Below, one piece after another: positions 22,489 to 34,739 of a stretch of DNA of 35,276 nt. Source of the stretch: Plantago elongata (Eukaryota > Streptophyta > Magnoliopsida > Lamiales > Plantaginaceae). A model generated the notes under the pieces. That model had not been told where the DNA came from. It saw nothing but the letters and a program-made list of their open reading frames with translations, and did no database searches. Position 1 is the stretch's first letter, and each line of letters opens with the position of its first letter. The stretch is taken from assembly GCA_036897095.1 (NCBI GenBank), contig JAYMSP010001172.1:1-35276 (forward strand), in the 5' to 3' direction. Position numbers and translations under genes: made by a program.

Positions 22489-22716
22489 TTCCCTCCCTCT
22501 TATCGTACTTTATACATTTAGATTGACGAAAATTTAATGTAACGATAAAAAATGAAGAAGATAGGAAAAAGTGTACTTTTAATGATAAAGTGTATAAATT
22601 TTTATGTAAAGTTGAAACTATTTATTATTTATTAACGATGAAGTAACATTTTTTTTAATAATGTATGTAGTAAAAAGATTAAAAATGATAAATGTATGAA
22701 GTTTGATGGGACGGAG
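22489..22716. mobile_element. Stowaway-like MITE (copy 4)
   Basis: The left end TTCCCTCCCTCTTATCG follows TA; the right end GATGGGACGGAG is followed by TA (22717-22718). The interior is closely similar to copy 3, which starts 350 bases earlier in the same orientation, and to copy 1 in reverse. Confidence 0.82.
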
Positions 22717-22718
22717 TA

Positions 22719-23362
22719 AAATATTATATTTGTGGATGTTGCCATTGAGTAATGTTATTGTCGACCGACTTTTAACATTTGTGGTCTCTAACGTCCCGAT
22801 GTGTCCAATCCATTTGCAAGTTGCAACCATGGAACTTCTTTATTGTTAAGCGTCGTTAGAATATTTATTTAACAGGAGATCATATACTGTAGTTCGATCG
22901 GTTGGTCAACAAAACAAATGTAGACAAACTTGTTTATATAGCTCGAATAGTGGAACATGCAAATTATTATGACACAATATCATGATTAAGTTATAATTAT
23001 AGATGTTTTCATTTCCCCCAATATTGTAATACACCATATCCAACTCAGATTATTTCTAACGCTTATTAATGCTATCTATCCAAGGTAACTGATAACTTCA
23101 ATCTTTCATCCACTACACTTGTTCATGAGGAGATATTGATCAAGAATATGAGGATTTCTTTTGCAGAAATACGGACAAACATGAATACCAAGAAATGGAA
23201 AAACATTAAGTAACAGAGTTAAAGATTGTAACCAGAAAATTTGAAATCACCAAGTCCAGGGAGCTGTATTTTGTACAACACGCCCTTGTCTTCTATATAC
23301 ATTTTCACTTTTAACCACTGAGATGCCAATATATATATAAATAGGATTGCAATGCATCTACC
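22719..23362. other. Intergenic DNA downstream of NUP160
   Basis: No feature I can support. It lies between MITE copy 4 and the SINE. Confidence 0.4.
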
Positions 23363-23487
23363 AGTATCTAATGTGTGTTGACAACGAAGTGTAACTCAGT
23401 TAGTAAGACGTTTCAACTCCAACCGATAGATCGGGGTTCGAGTCACCTTTTAACTGTTTAAAAAAAAGAAAGTATCTAATGTGTGTT
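23363..23487 (+). mobile_element. Short tRNA-derived SINE with 17-bp target-site duplication
   Basis: AGTATCTAATGTGTGTT occurs at 23363-23379 and again, identically, at 23471-23487. Between them are 91 bases: a tRNA-like part with an A-box-like TGTAACTCAGTTAGTAAG and a B box GGGGTTCGAGTCACC, then a short tail ending in an A-rich run (AAAAAAAAGAA). Perfect long direct repeats and an A-rich 3' end are the marks of LINE-driven retroposition. The element is much shorter than most plant SINEs, so it may be a truncated SINE or a retroposed tRNA-like RNA. Confidence 0.8.
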
Positions 23488-23768
23488 CAATTACAAAGTT
23501 ATTTGAGCTGCCTAAATACAGAACCAGCCCAAGCTAACCACTTGGATGATCTCAGCTTTTAGTACACGCTCACAAGGTTATCGTCAATGGCCCCATCGTA
23601 AAATCCTCACGGCAGTTGACAAAACACGGTCGAGGGAAGTGAATCTAGTAGCCAATAGCAACATAAGCAGTTGAAGATAGGGTCTGGCTTAGTTCAAGAA
23701 AGTGTTTCACAAACCAGCACCAGACTTGACAAGAAAGAGTCCACTTTCAGCTACTTTCTTTACAGGTA

Positions 23769-26700
23769 CTAGACCGGATATGTCCGGATATCATCTGAAT
23801 CCCTTTTCAGCTGTGGTTTTATTTATTTTATTGAGGAAAAAAGAGAATACAAGGACTAATATGTCAGCCAACACATGTTTAATTAAAGTATCTGCAGGTA
23901 AAGGAGAGTAGAAGGGTCAGAAGACTCACAAGATTGAGATGGTTCAACAAAATTCCGTTCAGTAATTTTTTTAGTTTTTCACAGTGATCAGCCCTGTGGC
24001 CAGATTTGATTGATTCATCAAGCAGGCACCATAAGCGTTCAACTGAAGTATATGGAAACCAGACTGCAAATGGCTGTTTACGGCGGATAACATCAGCTGG
24101 TCTCTGCATAAACAGGAAACATCATCACTTGGCAAAGTTCCAGGAAATGCAGTACATAAAGCAGCAGCAAAACATGTAGATGCCATGAGTTTCAACAAAC
24201 AATGTGGATAAGTAGTGCATGAAATGTGACATCTATGGCCATTTACCCCGAGGGGAGAAACCCATGCCCTCAGTAAATTTCTACCTTTTGAACGATACCT
24301 CTTATAATTTAATGCAGAAAGAAAATACACAAGCCGTGTACCATAAAGAGGAAACAGAAGAAAGAGATCAATAGAGTGAGGATGTCTAGCTACAATATTA
24401 GATCAAAGCAACAAAATTCTACAGAAATTTATCCTTAAATCTTCCCATCAGTCCACAAAGTGTCTTTCAAGCATTTATTATTCCTCTCCCTTCACAAATA
24501 CCATACAATTGATAATAGTACGATTATTTCTATCTGTTCTACTGAACTAACTGAAGTAATCACACACATATTTTTCACCAGAAATGTAACTGATGTGCTG
24601 ATTTATTGAAATTTTTTTTTTTGAGAATTGATTTATAGAAAAGTTAAACATAGTTTATAACTGCAACTTTCTGGTTTCTGAATTAAAACATTCTTCTTTC
24701 TTTTCTATTTTATGTCTCAGAATGGCATAGCAAGAGAACTTATTTTCACTAAAGATATTGATACAATAATTAAACCTAAATAAGACAACACTTGATAAGA
24801 GCAGGTTGGAGACACTTGTTTTTCGGGAACAGAGCCGAATATGCTTTGATGCAGGAATAGAACACCTACAAAGATCAACTTCGACGATGTGGCATTGTGA
24901 TGGATGATGATTGTGGGCTGTGTGGAAGACCGGAGTATGTGATACATCTTTTCTTTGAATGTGAACAACCAAGACTCATTTGGAAACGAGTTCTTACTTG
25001 GTTGCAGGCACAACATATGCCATTGACATGGTGACGCACAAAAGTGGGTAATAGAACGCACCTGAGGAAAGGGTTGGGGTGCGAGATTACTTAAGCTGAC
25101 ATTTACAGGAACCCTATACACTGTATGAAAAGCATGTGATGTCCTCATATTTCAGCAATAACGATGGAACAGTGAGAGTGCATGGCAAATTGGCAATAGC
25201 TCACACAGATCATCAAAGCTCGGGCAACTCCAGATAGAGTACTAATGGAAAAAGTAGGAACACTTAGATTGCATGTAATTTACTTTAGCTAGTAAATTGG
25301 CTATCTACCTGGATAGATTGATTGGTTGTATTTGCATTGTTTTGCATATTAGAATTGTTCTTCATTCCCAAAAAAAAAACCCTCAAATTACTTAAAATAA
25401 GGTGAATCTCTTATTTTCATGTTGACAAATGGGACTACCGAGATGACTGATACTCTTCGGACATATCATGGCACCTGGATATACTGCAAAGGTCTATAAA
25501 CAGCAAGAAGGAATAGCGGCAGCAGAACTTACCACTGACGCTAACATTTCCACATACTCAACCAACAAATTTACAGCCTCCGCATATCGACCGTAATCAA
25601 CATAGAGCCGAAACAAGGATGCTGGGCTTGATTCGTTTCCGGTCATTCCAAAACTACTTCCACTTCGGATATCCTGTGGAAGGCCATGGAAAGAAATAGA
25701 AAAGTTAAGAAATGTGCATAACATGTATAAAGAAAAAGAAAAAAATAACAAAGAGATACACTGCCAGTGTGACTCAACAAAAATCAGGAAGTACTACTAC
25801 TGACCAACATGTTCAGTATGTACTCAGGTTTAAATTACCTAAAGATTAAAACTGATGTATGCTAACTTAAAGGTATCATTTAATACTTGGTACTCCCTCC
25901 GGTCTTTTACAAGGTTTACCATTTAGTTTTGTGTGAACTTTAAGAAATAGAATACAATATTAAGTAGATGGTAAAAAGTAAGAAAAAGTATAAAATAAGT
26001 AAGAGAGATAATAGATAAAGTGTGAAAGAGATTGGTTAAAAAATTGATAGGTGTAGATGGTGGGTTTACAAAGAAGGAAACCTTAAAGTTTCAAAGACAG
26101 TCTCAAAACAACAAAAAGTAAACCTTTAAAAAGAAAAAGAATGGAGGGAGTAAATTCTTTTCAAAATACTGAGGCATACTAAAGCAAGAAAGACTGGACT
26201 ATGTTAACTTCAAAGTATCATGTACAACTGTACATGCCACTATGATTTGCAATTACGTCAATATTCATTCACTTTATTACCCAATTTATTCAGTGTCATA
26301 GATTGCTTTTGATATTAAAATCTGAATGGAGCATAGACTATTATGTATATCAATCGCATAAAGATTTACCTTGAATATACAAACCAACCAAAGAGGTAAT
26401 TCAATTTGAGGATCAGCGGAAAGGAGAGCTCCAGCAACAGTCAATGGTAATCTAGGATGAATTGTTCTGTAATTATCCTGCAATATGTTACCCAGAAAGG
26501 ATCAGAAAGACCTTGCTATCACAACACACACACACATACAAACAAAAGGGAGATAGAAAGAGAAAAACAGAAGCACAGGAGTCGGGAGAGGAAAGCCACT
26601 AATGGAAACTGGAAGGCGATAGTAAAATTTAACAAGGCTAGGCATAGGACGTCTGATATCATTCCAGTCTCAATCCAACATTTTCTTTGCAATAATCCAA

Positions 26701-29700
26701 CATTTTTTCAAACGAAATTAGAAGTGGCATAATCAGAATTACAAAATAGCTAAAAGGAAAAATAATGATATTAGAGAATCAGAGTATCAGCAAATCAACT
26801 TTCTGAAATCAATTATTATCAATATAAGAATTTTTCACTAACCTATAAAACCTCAAAAACAATGAAAATATACACAGATCTACACTTGCATCAATTGTTA
26901 AGTTCCTAAAGAAAGAACAAAGAACATAAAACAAATTCCAAAAAAAAAAAGGCACATAATTCAAGCAAAGTCCACTTCAAGTATAGATGAGCGATGGATC
27001 CATGATCAACAACGATAAATAAGATTAAAATCCTTTTTTTTAGACTAATAACCCTACTTTTAACATAGCCCTTTTTTTTTTTTTGGGGGGGGGGGGGGGG
27101 GGGAAGGTAATAGGATATTTTATCAGAGTGAAAAATACACGGGAAGTGTATTACAACAACTCAGACATAAAGGACACAAAGCTACTACAATCAGGCAAAG
27201 AGTTACTTGCAGCTCTTTAAAGCTGCAAAGTAACAACCCCAGAAAGCTGGTGAGCAAATTCCTATCCGAGTTAGAAACATCTTTGAAATATCTGTTGTTT
27301 CTCTCAATCCAAATGCACCAAGTAACACAGCCTGGTATGAGATTCCACAAAATATTTTTATCTTCATCTTTCAGATTCCTTCTCCAAGCCCTTAGGATCT
27401 TATAGGATTAAAGGTAAGATTCCATAACCGGTCTAAATTTGGATGAAAAAGGAGAGAGTAAAGAAACGAACAAGGTAGTGTTCAAGGGTTTCCCAATTGC
27501 AATTGCCTAGTGTAGCATCCACATCATCCTGAACAGCCTCCTCTTGTGATGAAGTCAACAATAGACCATGGGTTCTGTGATCCTTACTGAGAAAAGTCAA
27601 AAAAACACTTTTGTGAAATTGTAAACGACCAAAGAGGACTGCATTACATAGCTTCAAAAACTCTCCAAGAAGTTCATATATACTTTCAAAGCTCTACAGC
27701 AACTAGTTCAAAAACATTAAAAATAGTAAAATGATATACAAAAGTAAAACATAAACTGGTTCTTCCTGAAGAGCACGAACTACTTTTACAACTTGAAAGA
27801 TTAAATTAAGGAAAGGTGCTAATATTAGCATTAGACAGATATGAACAGAGTAATAAACTGGTTCTCCCTTAGAAGCATGAGCTATGTTTAAGTCTTGAAA
27901 GATGACATAAATGCTATTATTAGCATTAGACAGAAAAAAACAATATACATACACATGGAACGATGTAGCTACTCTACTTGAGCAGCATTTCAACGACATG
28001 GTCATAAAGACTCTTTCAAGCTCCCTGCAAAACAGTAATAATAGCATTGTTAGAGACATTGGGGGCACTTAACAGCTTGTAGGACCAAGAGTGAGATTAT
28101 CACATAGTAAAACCTTTTAAGACCAGAACCCTTCCAGAACTTGAGGATCACAGTAAAAGCCATATCATACGAACTTGATTCAACCAACAGATCAATAAGA
28201 TCGGATGATGGTTTCCTGTCACCTAAAAAAAAAAAAAGCATTTGAGGATACCACAATGACCTAGAAAGCTGAGATGATTCTCAGAGAGGACTAAGAGCGG
28301 CAGGAATATGTGCCAGGATGTTCTATTATTATCACATTGAACGACAATTTACTTGGAACCAAGTTTGGAAGCAGCTACAACATTAGTGGAGAAACACATC
28401 CATGCCACTAGTTAATTAACACCCTCCATCTCATAAATATCGACACTGTTTCCTTTCCTGGTTGCCCTATGCTATATAGGCATGTATCACTTTTCAAGAC
28501 ATTAACTACATTACTAAAGTAGGGTTCTTCTACGGGCAGGCAAGCAACATACAATTGATTATACACCATTAGATTTTGGATTTAACAGTCCATATCAATT
28601 CGCACTTATTGATCGCCCTATATATATTGATTAAATTAGAAAATTAGATAGTAATCAAAATATCCAAATTTACACTCTAATTTTTTTTTTAAAGTATATA
28701 ACAATACATTTTTTGAATTACCTATTAATTCATTTCATGATTTTTATATCTAATGGAATAAACGTGTCAATTTTTTATTGACGACCTATTGCTCTGCCTG
28801 GCCGTAGAAAAGCCCAAGGAGGTTCCTATTTACTTCACACTTCCCAACTATACTGTGTATATGGATTTTCATCTAATATATGTATTACAGGTATATCAAG
28901 AAGTTTAGTATAATTGCTTAAGTTAATATACAACGCAGTTTATTTTCAGCTCGTCCTTTTTTCATACCAGTATAGGTCCACTTGATGTTGGCCAAAGAAA
29001 GTGTGTACTCTGCTTCAGTCAGAAGGTACTCATTTTCAAGTTCCGTAACATCCAAGTAAGCATGCAGCTTCTGGGGCGTATCATCATTAGGAGCTGAAGC
29101 AAACAGAAGAATTTTGACGTGTTAGTACATGTAGAGAGGGTAATAACAGCATCCACAACTTCGCTACTTTTGGACAGATGTTAAGCGTAAATGATAGTTA
29201 CATTGTTCCTGCATGGTCATCCTGGCCTTCTTATGAGGATACTTCTCGTTTCTAAGAGCTTCAGCAGGAGCTTCAATCCAAGCATATGCAGAGTGAACAA
29301 GCTGTAGAGCATTAACTGCCACAGATAATGCATCTAACCTCTCTTTCAATGTTATTGACCTATGTTGAGGGTCTTTCCCTGTTGCTTCAGATCTCAGTCT
29401 CACAGAATATAAGTACATGTAGCTAGCAGCTTTGCGCCAGTTATGTCTGCGCATCTCAAATGCATAAAGTAGTCTGAAAGGGTTTGGCTTCGTATGAAGA
29501 TCGGATCGGTCAGCCTGAAGAGAATACATGACATTATAGTCTCCAAAGGAAGAATTTGAAAGAAAAAAAAAATTCAAATCAATGGAAAATAACGCCATAC
29601 CTTCCAGGCAAGCTCCCGCTCAACCTTATCCGCCAAGCCAATAAGAGGTAACTCGCCATTGCAAAGTATCTACAGAGGGAATGAAAGGAAGAAGCACGGA

Positions 29701-32700
29701 AAAAAACATTACAATCTGGAAACATTATGTAGATGTACTTCAATAAATAATCCCAGACCAGTTAAAAGCGGGTTGCATTTTTCAATTCAATCACACAAGT
29801 CAGTTAGTCAAATGAAGAGGGAAAAAACAAGGATGCTGCAAAAGGGATTACAAGATAAGCATGCTGATAAAGCCAGATCAATTTCTATTATTTGCGACTC
29901 TTATGGCTTTTTATGTGACACAATAATTGCTCCTGCACATAAACCATAAATTACTTTCCCCAATGCATTAATCTACTTTTTTGTCAAGACATGAACTGTG
30001 ACCACCAAAGAGACTAAAATGAAATCATACAGAGATATACAGAACATACCTTAACAGCACCGCGTTCATAAAGAACATTAATGAAACGCCTTAAACAGAG
30101 ATTCTTGCTATCCTCGTCGGGGTTTGATACTATTGCACAATACGCATCGTGGTAATTACTAAGGTCCAGAGTAAATTTAAATACATTTGCCCAGAGTCTG
30201 CCATTGACACTAGTCAATGATTCTTCGAAGTTCTCACTTTGATTATCATCTAGAGTTCCAAAAGCTTCATCAACTTGCTCAAGTGCAGCCAGAGAAAATT
30301 GGCAAGCAGCTTCACTCATATTGTATTGCTCAAATAGCTGCATAACCCATTGGTAATAGTGAAGCTTCCATGCAGCATCCGGGGGAGAACTACCTGGAAG
30401 AGAAATAAGAAGGTAAACTAATTGAACAAACGAAATCAGATTATCCTATGGTTTACATCGAAAACGTGGCAACAGAGGTATGACGTAACTGAAATCAATT
30501 CGCAACCATCCTGCCTCACGTGGCAAACTTTGTAAAGCTTGGTAAGATCCTTCCACTGATGCAGTTCTGATGGGAAGAAACGTGATAGAAGATAGTTAGT
30601 AAAATAGTCCAACTTAGGAACCAGTAAACAAGGTTTTGATAGTGAATCTAAACTGCCAGTACAATGAATTCAAGCAATTAAAAAAAAATAAAAAACATTG
30701 CAGTGAAAAAATAATTTAAACCTAGCCAACTAAACATAAGTTTAACTACCCATAATCCATGAAATAAGTACAAGTGAGATGGACAGGTACAACAAGACAG
30801 ATACAACAAATAAGAAAGGACGCAATTAAGAATATCTTCCAAAATGAAGACATGCCTACAAACTGAAACGAGATCTTAGATACATTGGCTTGGTGAAGGA
30901 GAAAAAAAGAAGTCATGTTCTTATAAAACACAGAAAACGCAAGTATATCACTTTCACCTGCTACGTGAAATTGTTTCTAGTGAATGGAAGTGAAATTACT
31001 CAGCCACAATAGATCAGTCTGGTGACCTAAATAATCACAAGGGAAACTCAATACAGATAAAACGCAAGCATATAAATTTCATAAAGCCTGCTACATGAAA
31101 TTGTTTCTAGAGCATGTAAGTGAAATGACTCAACCACAATAGATTAATACGGTGCCTTAATAATCACAAGGAAAGCTCAACAGTTGTTTGGAATGAAATC
31201 AATGTCTCGTATTTTCCTTAAAGTAACCTTAACCCTCCAACCACTAAACAAATTAAAAGATTCTGCACACCTGAAAAAGCAGCAAACTGCGTCACCGATT
31301 TTTCTGTCTTTAGCTGATCCATGAAGGCCATGTTGTGCTTGCGCAACAAAACAACATCCTAGAAGATGAGAAAAGGTGGCCAATTTTCCATTTGAAACCT
31401 GAAGACTTTCAAACAGTTTCTCCTTGCGCGAATATGCATCCACTAACGTAAGAAGATACTAGATAAAAAAGAACTTATCTTAGATTCTTATGTTGAATTT
31501 GACTAATGGTCAAGTTTGCAGTTATATATTTATAAATCCAAATGGAACCAACCTCGGCAGCTTTACATTGTCCATGCCGGAGTAAGATTAACGCAAGATC
31601 AATCGCATGGCTAAAGAAAACAGGAGACTCTTCGCCACTTGTACCCGATATTATCCAGCTAGTGAACTCCCGACTTAAACTGACTAAGTTATTAGGACTT
31701 AGAAGATTCTTCGAAGCGAGATTCCCTACAGCTCTTGAAGGAATTCGCATGTCCAATAATAGGATAAATGCATAAGAAAATTCACATTTTCCTAGCCTTC
31801 CGTTCCACAATCTTTTATCGACATTGCTATCTGAGGAGCATTTATTCAAAATATGAAACACATTCTAGTCTTCCATAAATGGAGCAAAGAACACTAAATT
31901 TAATAATAATAATAAATAAATAAATAAATGAATAAATAAATAAATACTAGTAATAAATAGAATGATAATGATGATAAAATACATAAATTAGCAAATATGA
32001 AAATCCTGAACTCAAAGTAAAGATGGTAATATGTCCATATCAGATATGATCATAAGATGAAAAAGAACCAGAGATGTTCATATCAGATATGATGGCAATA
32101 TGTTCATATCCTTGTAAGAAAAGAGATTATCAAAGTTCCCAGTCCTACCAATCTGTAAGGACGAAAGCTGGGAGCTGAAGTCTTCAATTGCAGGAGGTTC
32201 AGATGGTGTACTCCCAAAGTAAAGGATTATATGCCACTCCACAACAATTTCTTGCACCATTGGGATCAATTCAAGTTTAACTCTCGAGACATCATCATCA
32301 GACATACAAAGCTGCACAAGACAAGGCAGTAATTATGCTATTTCCTTGCTGAAAACAGAAAGTAAAGGTATTTCTAAAATTCCACAATAAAGAAAAGATA
32401 AGGTGAAGCAAAAGTGTCAGAGCAGACGTGCTATCAGTAACACATGAGACAACTTTCTTGACAGAACCAAGCGTGGACACAGGGGTTCCAGCCATCCCCA
32501 CCCAAACTCAGAGCAACACTCAAGTATGTCATACCTTTTCGGAGAATAACTGCATAAGGTTAATTGACATCCAATGGATCTTTTTGTGAAGGACTATAAG
32601 ATCTTATAGTCTTAAGCATTCATAAAAATAAAATCTGAAAAATGTTTTATGAATAAGTTCTCTAGGGAAGACCAAGTACTCCTATGGGTCAAGGGAAGAT

Positions 32701-34357
32701 AAATTCCTAGATCCTAGCGTAAATGGTAATCACTGAGACTTTTTTAAGTGATTAAAATGCGAATGTGGCATTTTTTTCCTGAACATAACACATGCATTGA
32801 CATTCTAATGATGCAGTAAAGTCGACTGGTGGGGTGCAGCCTAAACGAAAAAGATCTAAGTTTATCATTATGGCAATAAATATAGATAAATTGGTTACAC
32901 AAGGGAAGTTTCTAATTAATACATGTCATAAAATTTCTAAGTAATACGCAAAAGAAAGGTGGAAAAAACATAGCAGATCCAATTTTGATGCCCATCCATG
33001 AAAATGTACACAAAGTGGATGTTAATTAAACAAAAACAAAATCACACACATCGCTGCTAGTAAAGTCTCTATCCAATAACATTGTGAACTTTTTTTTTTT
33101 TTTGGCAGAACACCCAGCAATCCATCAAGATCAAAACTGAACTATAACACAAAATATAACCAATGAAACAGAGTTTTGAAATTGAAGTGGCTGGAAGAAT
33201 TACCAAATCTTAAGAAGCAATAATAAGGACTTAAAAAAACAGATTTCTGGTCCAGCACTAAATAAATGTTTCTATATCATTCCTCTTCGTGTATGGGTAA
33301 GGTTCGTGTACATGCCCGCTATAAATTCAACGTTACCCTCCAGGTGTTATTTGACTACAGGTAGGCTTGAACCCTACCCCTTTGGAAGTCTGTATATAAG
33401 TTCATAACCAAAAAAACAAGTCCAGTACAAGAAAAAATAAAGTGGAAACATGACACTTTCCAATTATAATATAAAGTCCACCAACCTGTCCACTGATGCT
33501 AGTCATATAGGTTAGCAGAATGAGAACATCCAATGCACATTCAAACATTGCTTTGGAAATCTGAGAAGTTGCATGCACTATCTCAGAAACATTAACGTAA
33601 GAGGCTGCTTCGGAGCCCAACGCAAGCATGATTTTGTGAGGCACTATAAACTTCAAGTAGCTCTGAACAACATCCAAGACCTTTCCCCATGAGGTGCCTC
33701 GAATGCAAATGACATTAAGAGACAACAAAATATCTGCCGAAAATTTTCTAAGATTTCTGTGATTCGATAATTCCTTCTCCCACGCTGTATCAGCTCCCAG
33801 TTCCGATATTTGCATAGATGAAATAACAGAACTATATCCAGTTTCTAGAGTCTTCACAAAGCGGGTAACAATCTCCTCAGATGACATATTAGGCGTTCTA
33901 AGAAGTGATTCATAAAATATAGCAGACGAAGCTTTTCCCAGCTGCTGTCTAATTTTTTTAACACACTCAAGAAACTGGAATAAAGTCTTCTGGTCAGACT
34001 CATTGGCACAATTGTACAATCCAGGGTTAACATCACCATTGTGCCCATCAAGAAGACCTGGTATAATTCAAAAAAATCTTCCATTACAGAGTGGATCAAC
34101 TATATTATATTCCACAACGAAATGTTGTGAAAATAATAAAATTGAGAAAGAAAGCTAAAATTACCATAGCTCATATGCTCTACATCCTCCAAACTGCGAA
34201 ATAGAGAGATTGTAATCTTCCTGAGTACACCAATAGCTCCAGTCGATGGATCTATGAGCAGACCACATGCTGCATTTACTTTACCCCAGTTATTCATATA
34301 ACATGAGCAGAAGGTTTTCCACCAATGAAAAATGGAAGCTGGACTCTCACAAATACC
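23769..34357 (-). CDS. NUP160: Nucleoporin NUP160, C-terminal 1,027 codons (17 exons); N-terminal part not in window
   Basis: NUP160 is a scaffold nucleoporin of the Nup107-160 (Y) complex, needed for mRNA export. Exons: 34357-34165, 34057-33486, 32311-32149, 31830-31553, 31458-31271, 30566-30490, 30393-30050, 29669-29601, 29514-29202, 29093-28968, 28222-28114, 28024-27953, 27586-27472, 26477-26370, 25673-25533, 24103-23930, 23810-23769. All have GT-AG borders and consistent phases (3,084 nt including stop), with no internal stop. Typical plant NUP160 sequence: ISLFRSLEDVEHMSYG, SPAIEDFSSQLSSLQI-like PPAIEDFSSQLSSLQI, DAAWKLHYYQWVMQLFEQYN, GRLWANVFKFTLDLS, LLYAFEMRRHNWRKAASYMY, PQIELPLWLV, SLFRLYVDYGRYAEA, VWFPYTSVERLW. 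The final 42-base exon encodes LKRDSDDIRTYPV. Plant NUP160 is about 1,500 aa, so about 470 residues (the propeller region) lie beyond the window or are lost. The donor after 27472 is weak (GTTCGT). Confidence 0.94.
24800..25379 (+). mobile_element. LINE 3' remnant (zf-RVT domain and tail) in a NUP160 intron, antisense
   Basis: The frame 24876-25034 encodes QLRRCGIVMDDDCGLCGRPE followed by YVIHLFFECEQPRLIWKRVL, then a stop. This is the zinc-binding domain found after reverse transcriptase in plant LINEs (CxxC ... HLFFEC ... W). Further on, in a broken frame, GWGARLLKLTFTGTLYTVWK continues the usual C-terminal part. An A10 run (25370-25379) ends the element. Frame breaks occur just upstream near 24870 and after 25034. 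The 5' end is truncated and not located precisely. Confidence 0.78.
25893..26150. mobile_element. Stowaway-like MITE (copy 5), intact termini, in a NUP160 intron
   Basis: The left end CTCCCTCCGGTCTTTTACAA follows TA (25891-25892). The right end AATGGAGGGAG is followed by TA (26151-26152). The inverted ends extend inward with matching AAGGTTTAC blocks. It is 258 bp. Its interior differs from copies 1, 3 and 4, so it is a different subfamily. Confidence 0.88.
26524..26537. repeat. (AC)n microsatellite
   Basis: A short CACACACACACAC run in a NUP160 intron, followed by an A/G-rich stretch. Confidence 0.8.
27072..27103. repeat. T13-G19 homopolymer junction
   Basis: Thirteen T are followed directly by nineteen G on the plus strand. 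Read on the minus strand this is C19-A13, placed just after the 3' end of the LINE remnant, where a poly-A tail would be expected. Confidence 0.85.
27104..27440 (-). mobile_element. LINE 3' remnant in a NUP160 intron, sense orientation
   Basis: On the minus strand an open stretch from about 27390 reads LRAWRRNLKDEDKNILWNLI, then PGCVTWCIWIERNNRYFKDV, then degenerates toward 27123. The W-N-L-I-P-x-C-x-x-W-x-I-W-x-E-R-N pattern is the C-terminal region of plant LINE reverse-transcriptase proteins. The remnant starts within about 30 bases of the NUP160 exon that ends at 27472. It ends in the C19-A13 tract. Confidence 0.75.
28530..28807. mobile_element. Inverted-repeat MITE-like element, about 278 bp, in a NUP160 intron
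   Basis: The left end reads TCTACGGGCAGGCAAGCAA. The right end (TTGCTCTGCCTGGCCGTAGA), reversed, gives TCTACGGCCAGGCAGAGCAA, so about 18 of 20 bases match with one small gap. The interior is AT-rich and noncoding. I could not find a clear target-site duplication and do not assign a superfamily. Confidence 0.65.
31899..31946. repeat. (TAA)n/(TAAA)n microsatellite
   Basis: A run of TAA triplets passes into TAAA tetramers with one TGAA interruption, in a NUP160 intron. Confidence 0.85.
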
Positions 34358-34657
34358 CTGCAGAACAAACAGGTGTTAATCCCATTGTCTTGGTTTACGC
34401 CAGTTAGGAGTGTGGCAAAAATATATTCTCCCTTTAATTAAAAGTGCTTTTTTTTATTTTGGATATGTATTTTGTCTTCAACTATGCCAAGAAAAGTGGA
34501 CGATATTTTGCTCTGACATGGAGGAGGAAATTTATGGGTAAAGATAAAATCATTAATTTGGAATCATATACACGGTTGTGTGGCTGCATTCGAATAGAAA
34601 AAAAAAACAGACACTTCGAGGGTGCTGGAAGTTTTTTGGAACATTACTTTGCTGGTT

Positions 34658-34683
34658 GGGGGGGGGGGGGGGGGGGGGGGGGG
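34658..34683. repeat. G26 homopolymer
   Basis: Twenty-six consecutive G on the plus strand, followed after about 21 bases by a run of 25 A (34705-34729). Such a run can form G-quadruplexes and is also a common site of sequencing and assembly error. Confidence 0.85.
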
Positions 34684-34739
34684 CAAAAAACCAATTTTAT
34701 TTCCAAAAAAAAAAAAAAAAAAAAAAAAAGAAACAAACA

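Noticed and set aside
23387..23450. Functional tRNA gene
   Set aside because: There is a good B box, but I could not form a proper acceptor stem or anticodon arm. The flanking 17-bp repeats and A-rich tail show retroposition, so it is called a SINE.
27472..27586. Part of the neighbouring LINE
   Set aside because: At first it looked like LINE coding sequence, but HRTHGLLLTSSQEE and NWETLEHYL match plant NUP160, and both exon phases fit the gene.
33285..33400. SINE-like stretch (GGGTAAGGTTCGTGTACATG, and GGGTTCAAGCC on the minus strand)
   Set aside because: It recalls the 3' part of some plant SINEs, but there is no A box, no tail and no target duplication, so I do not call it.
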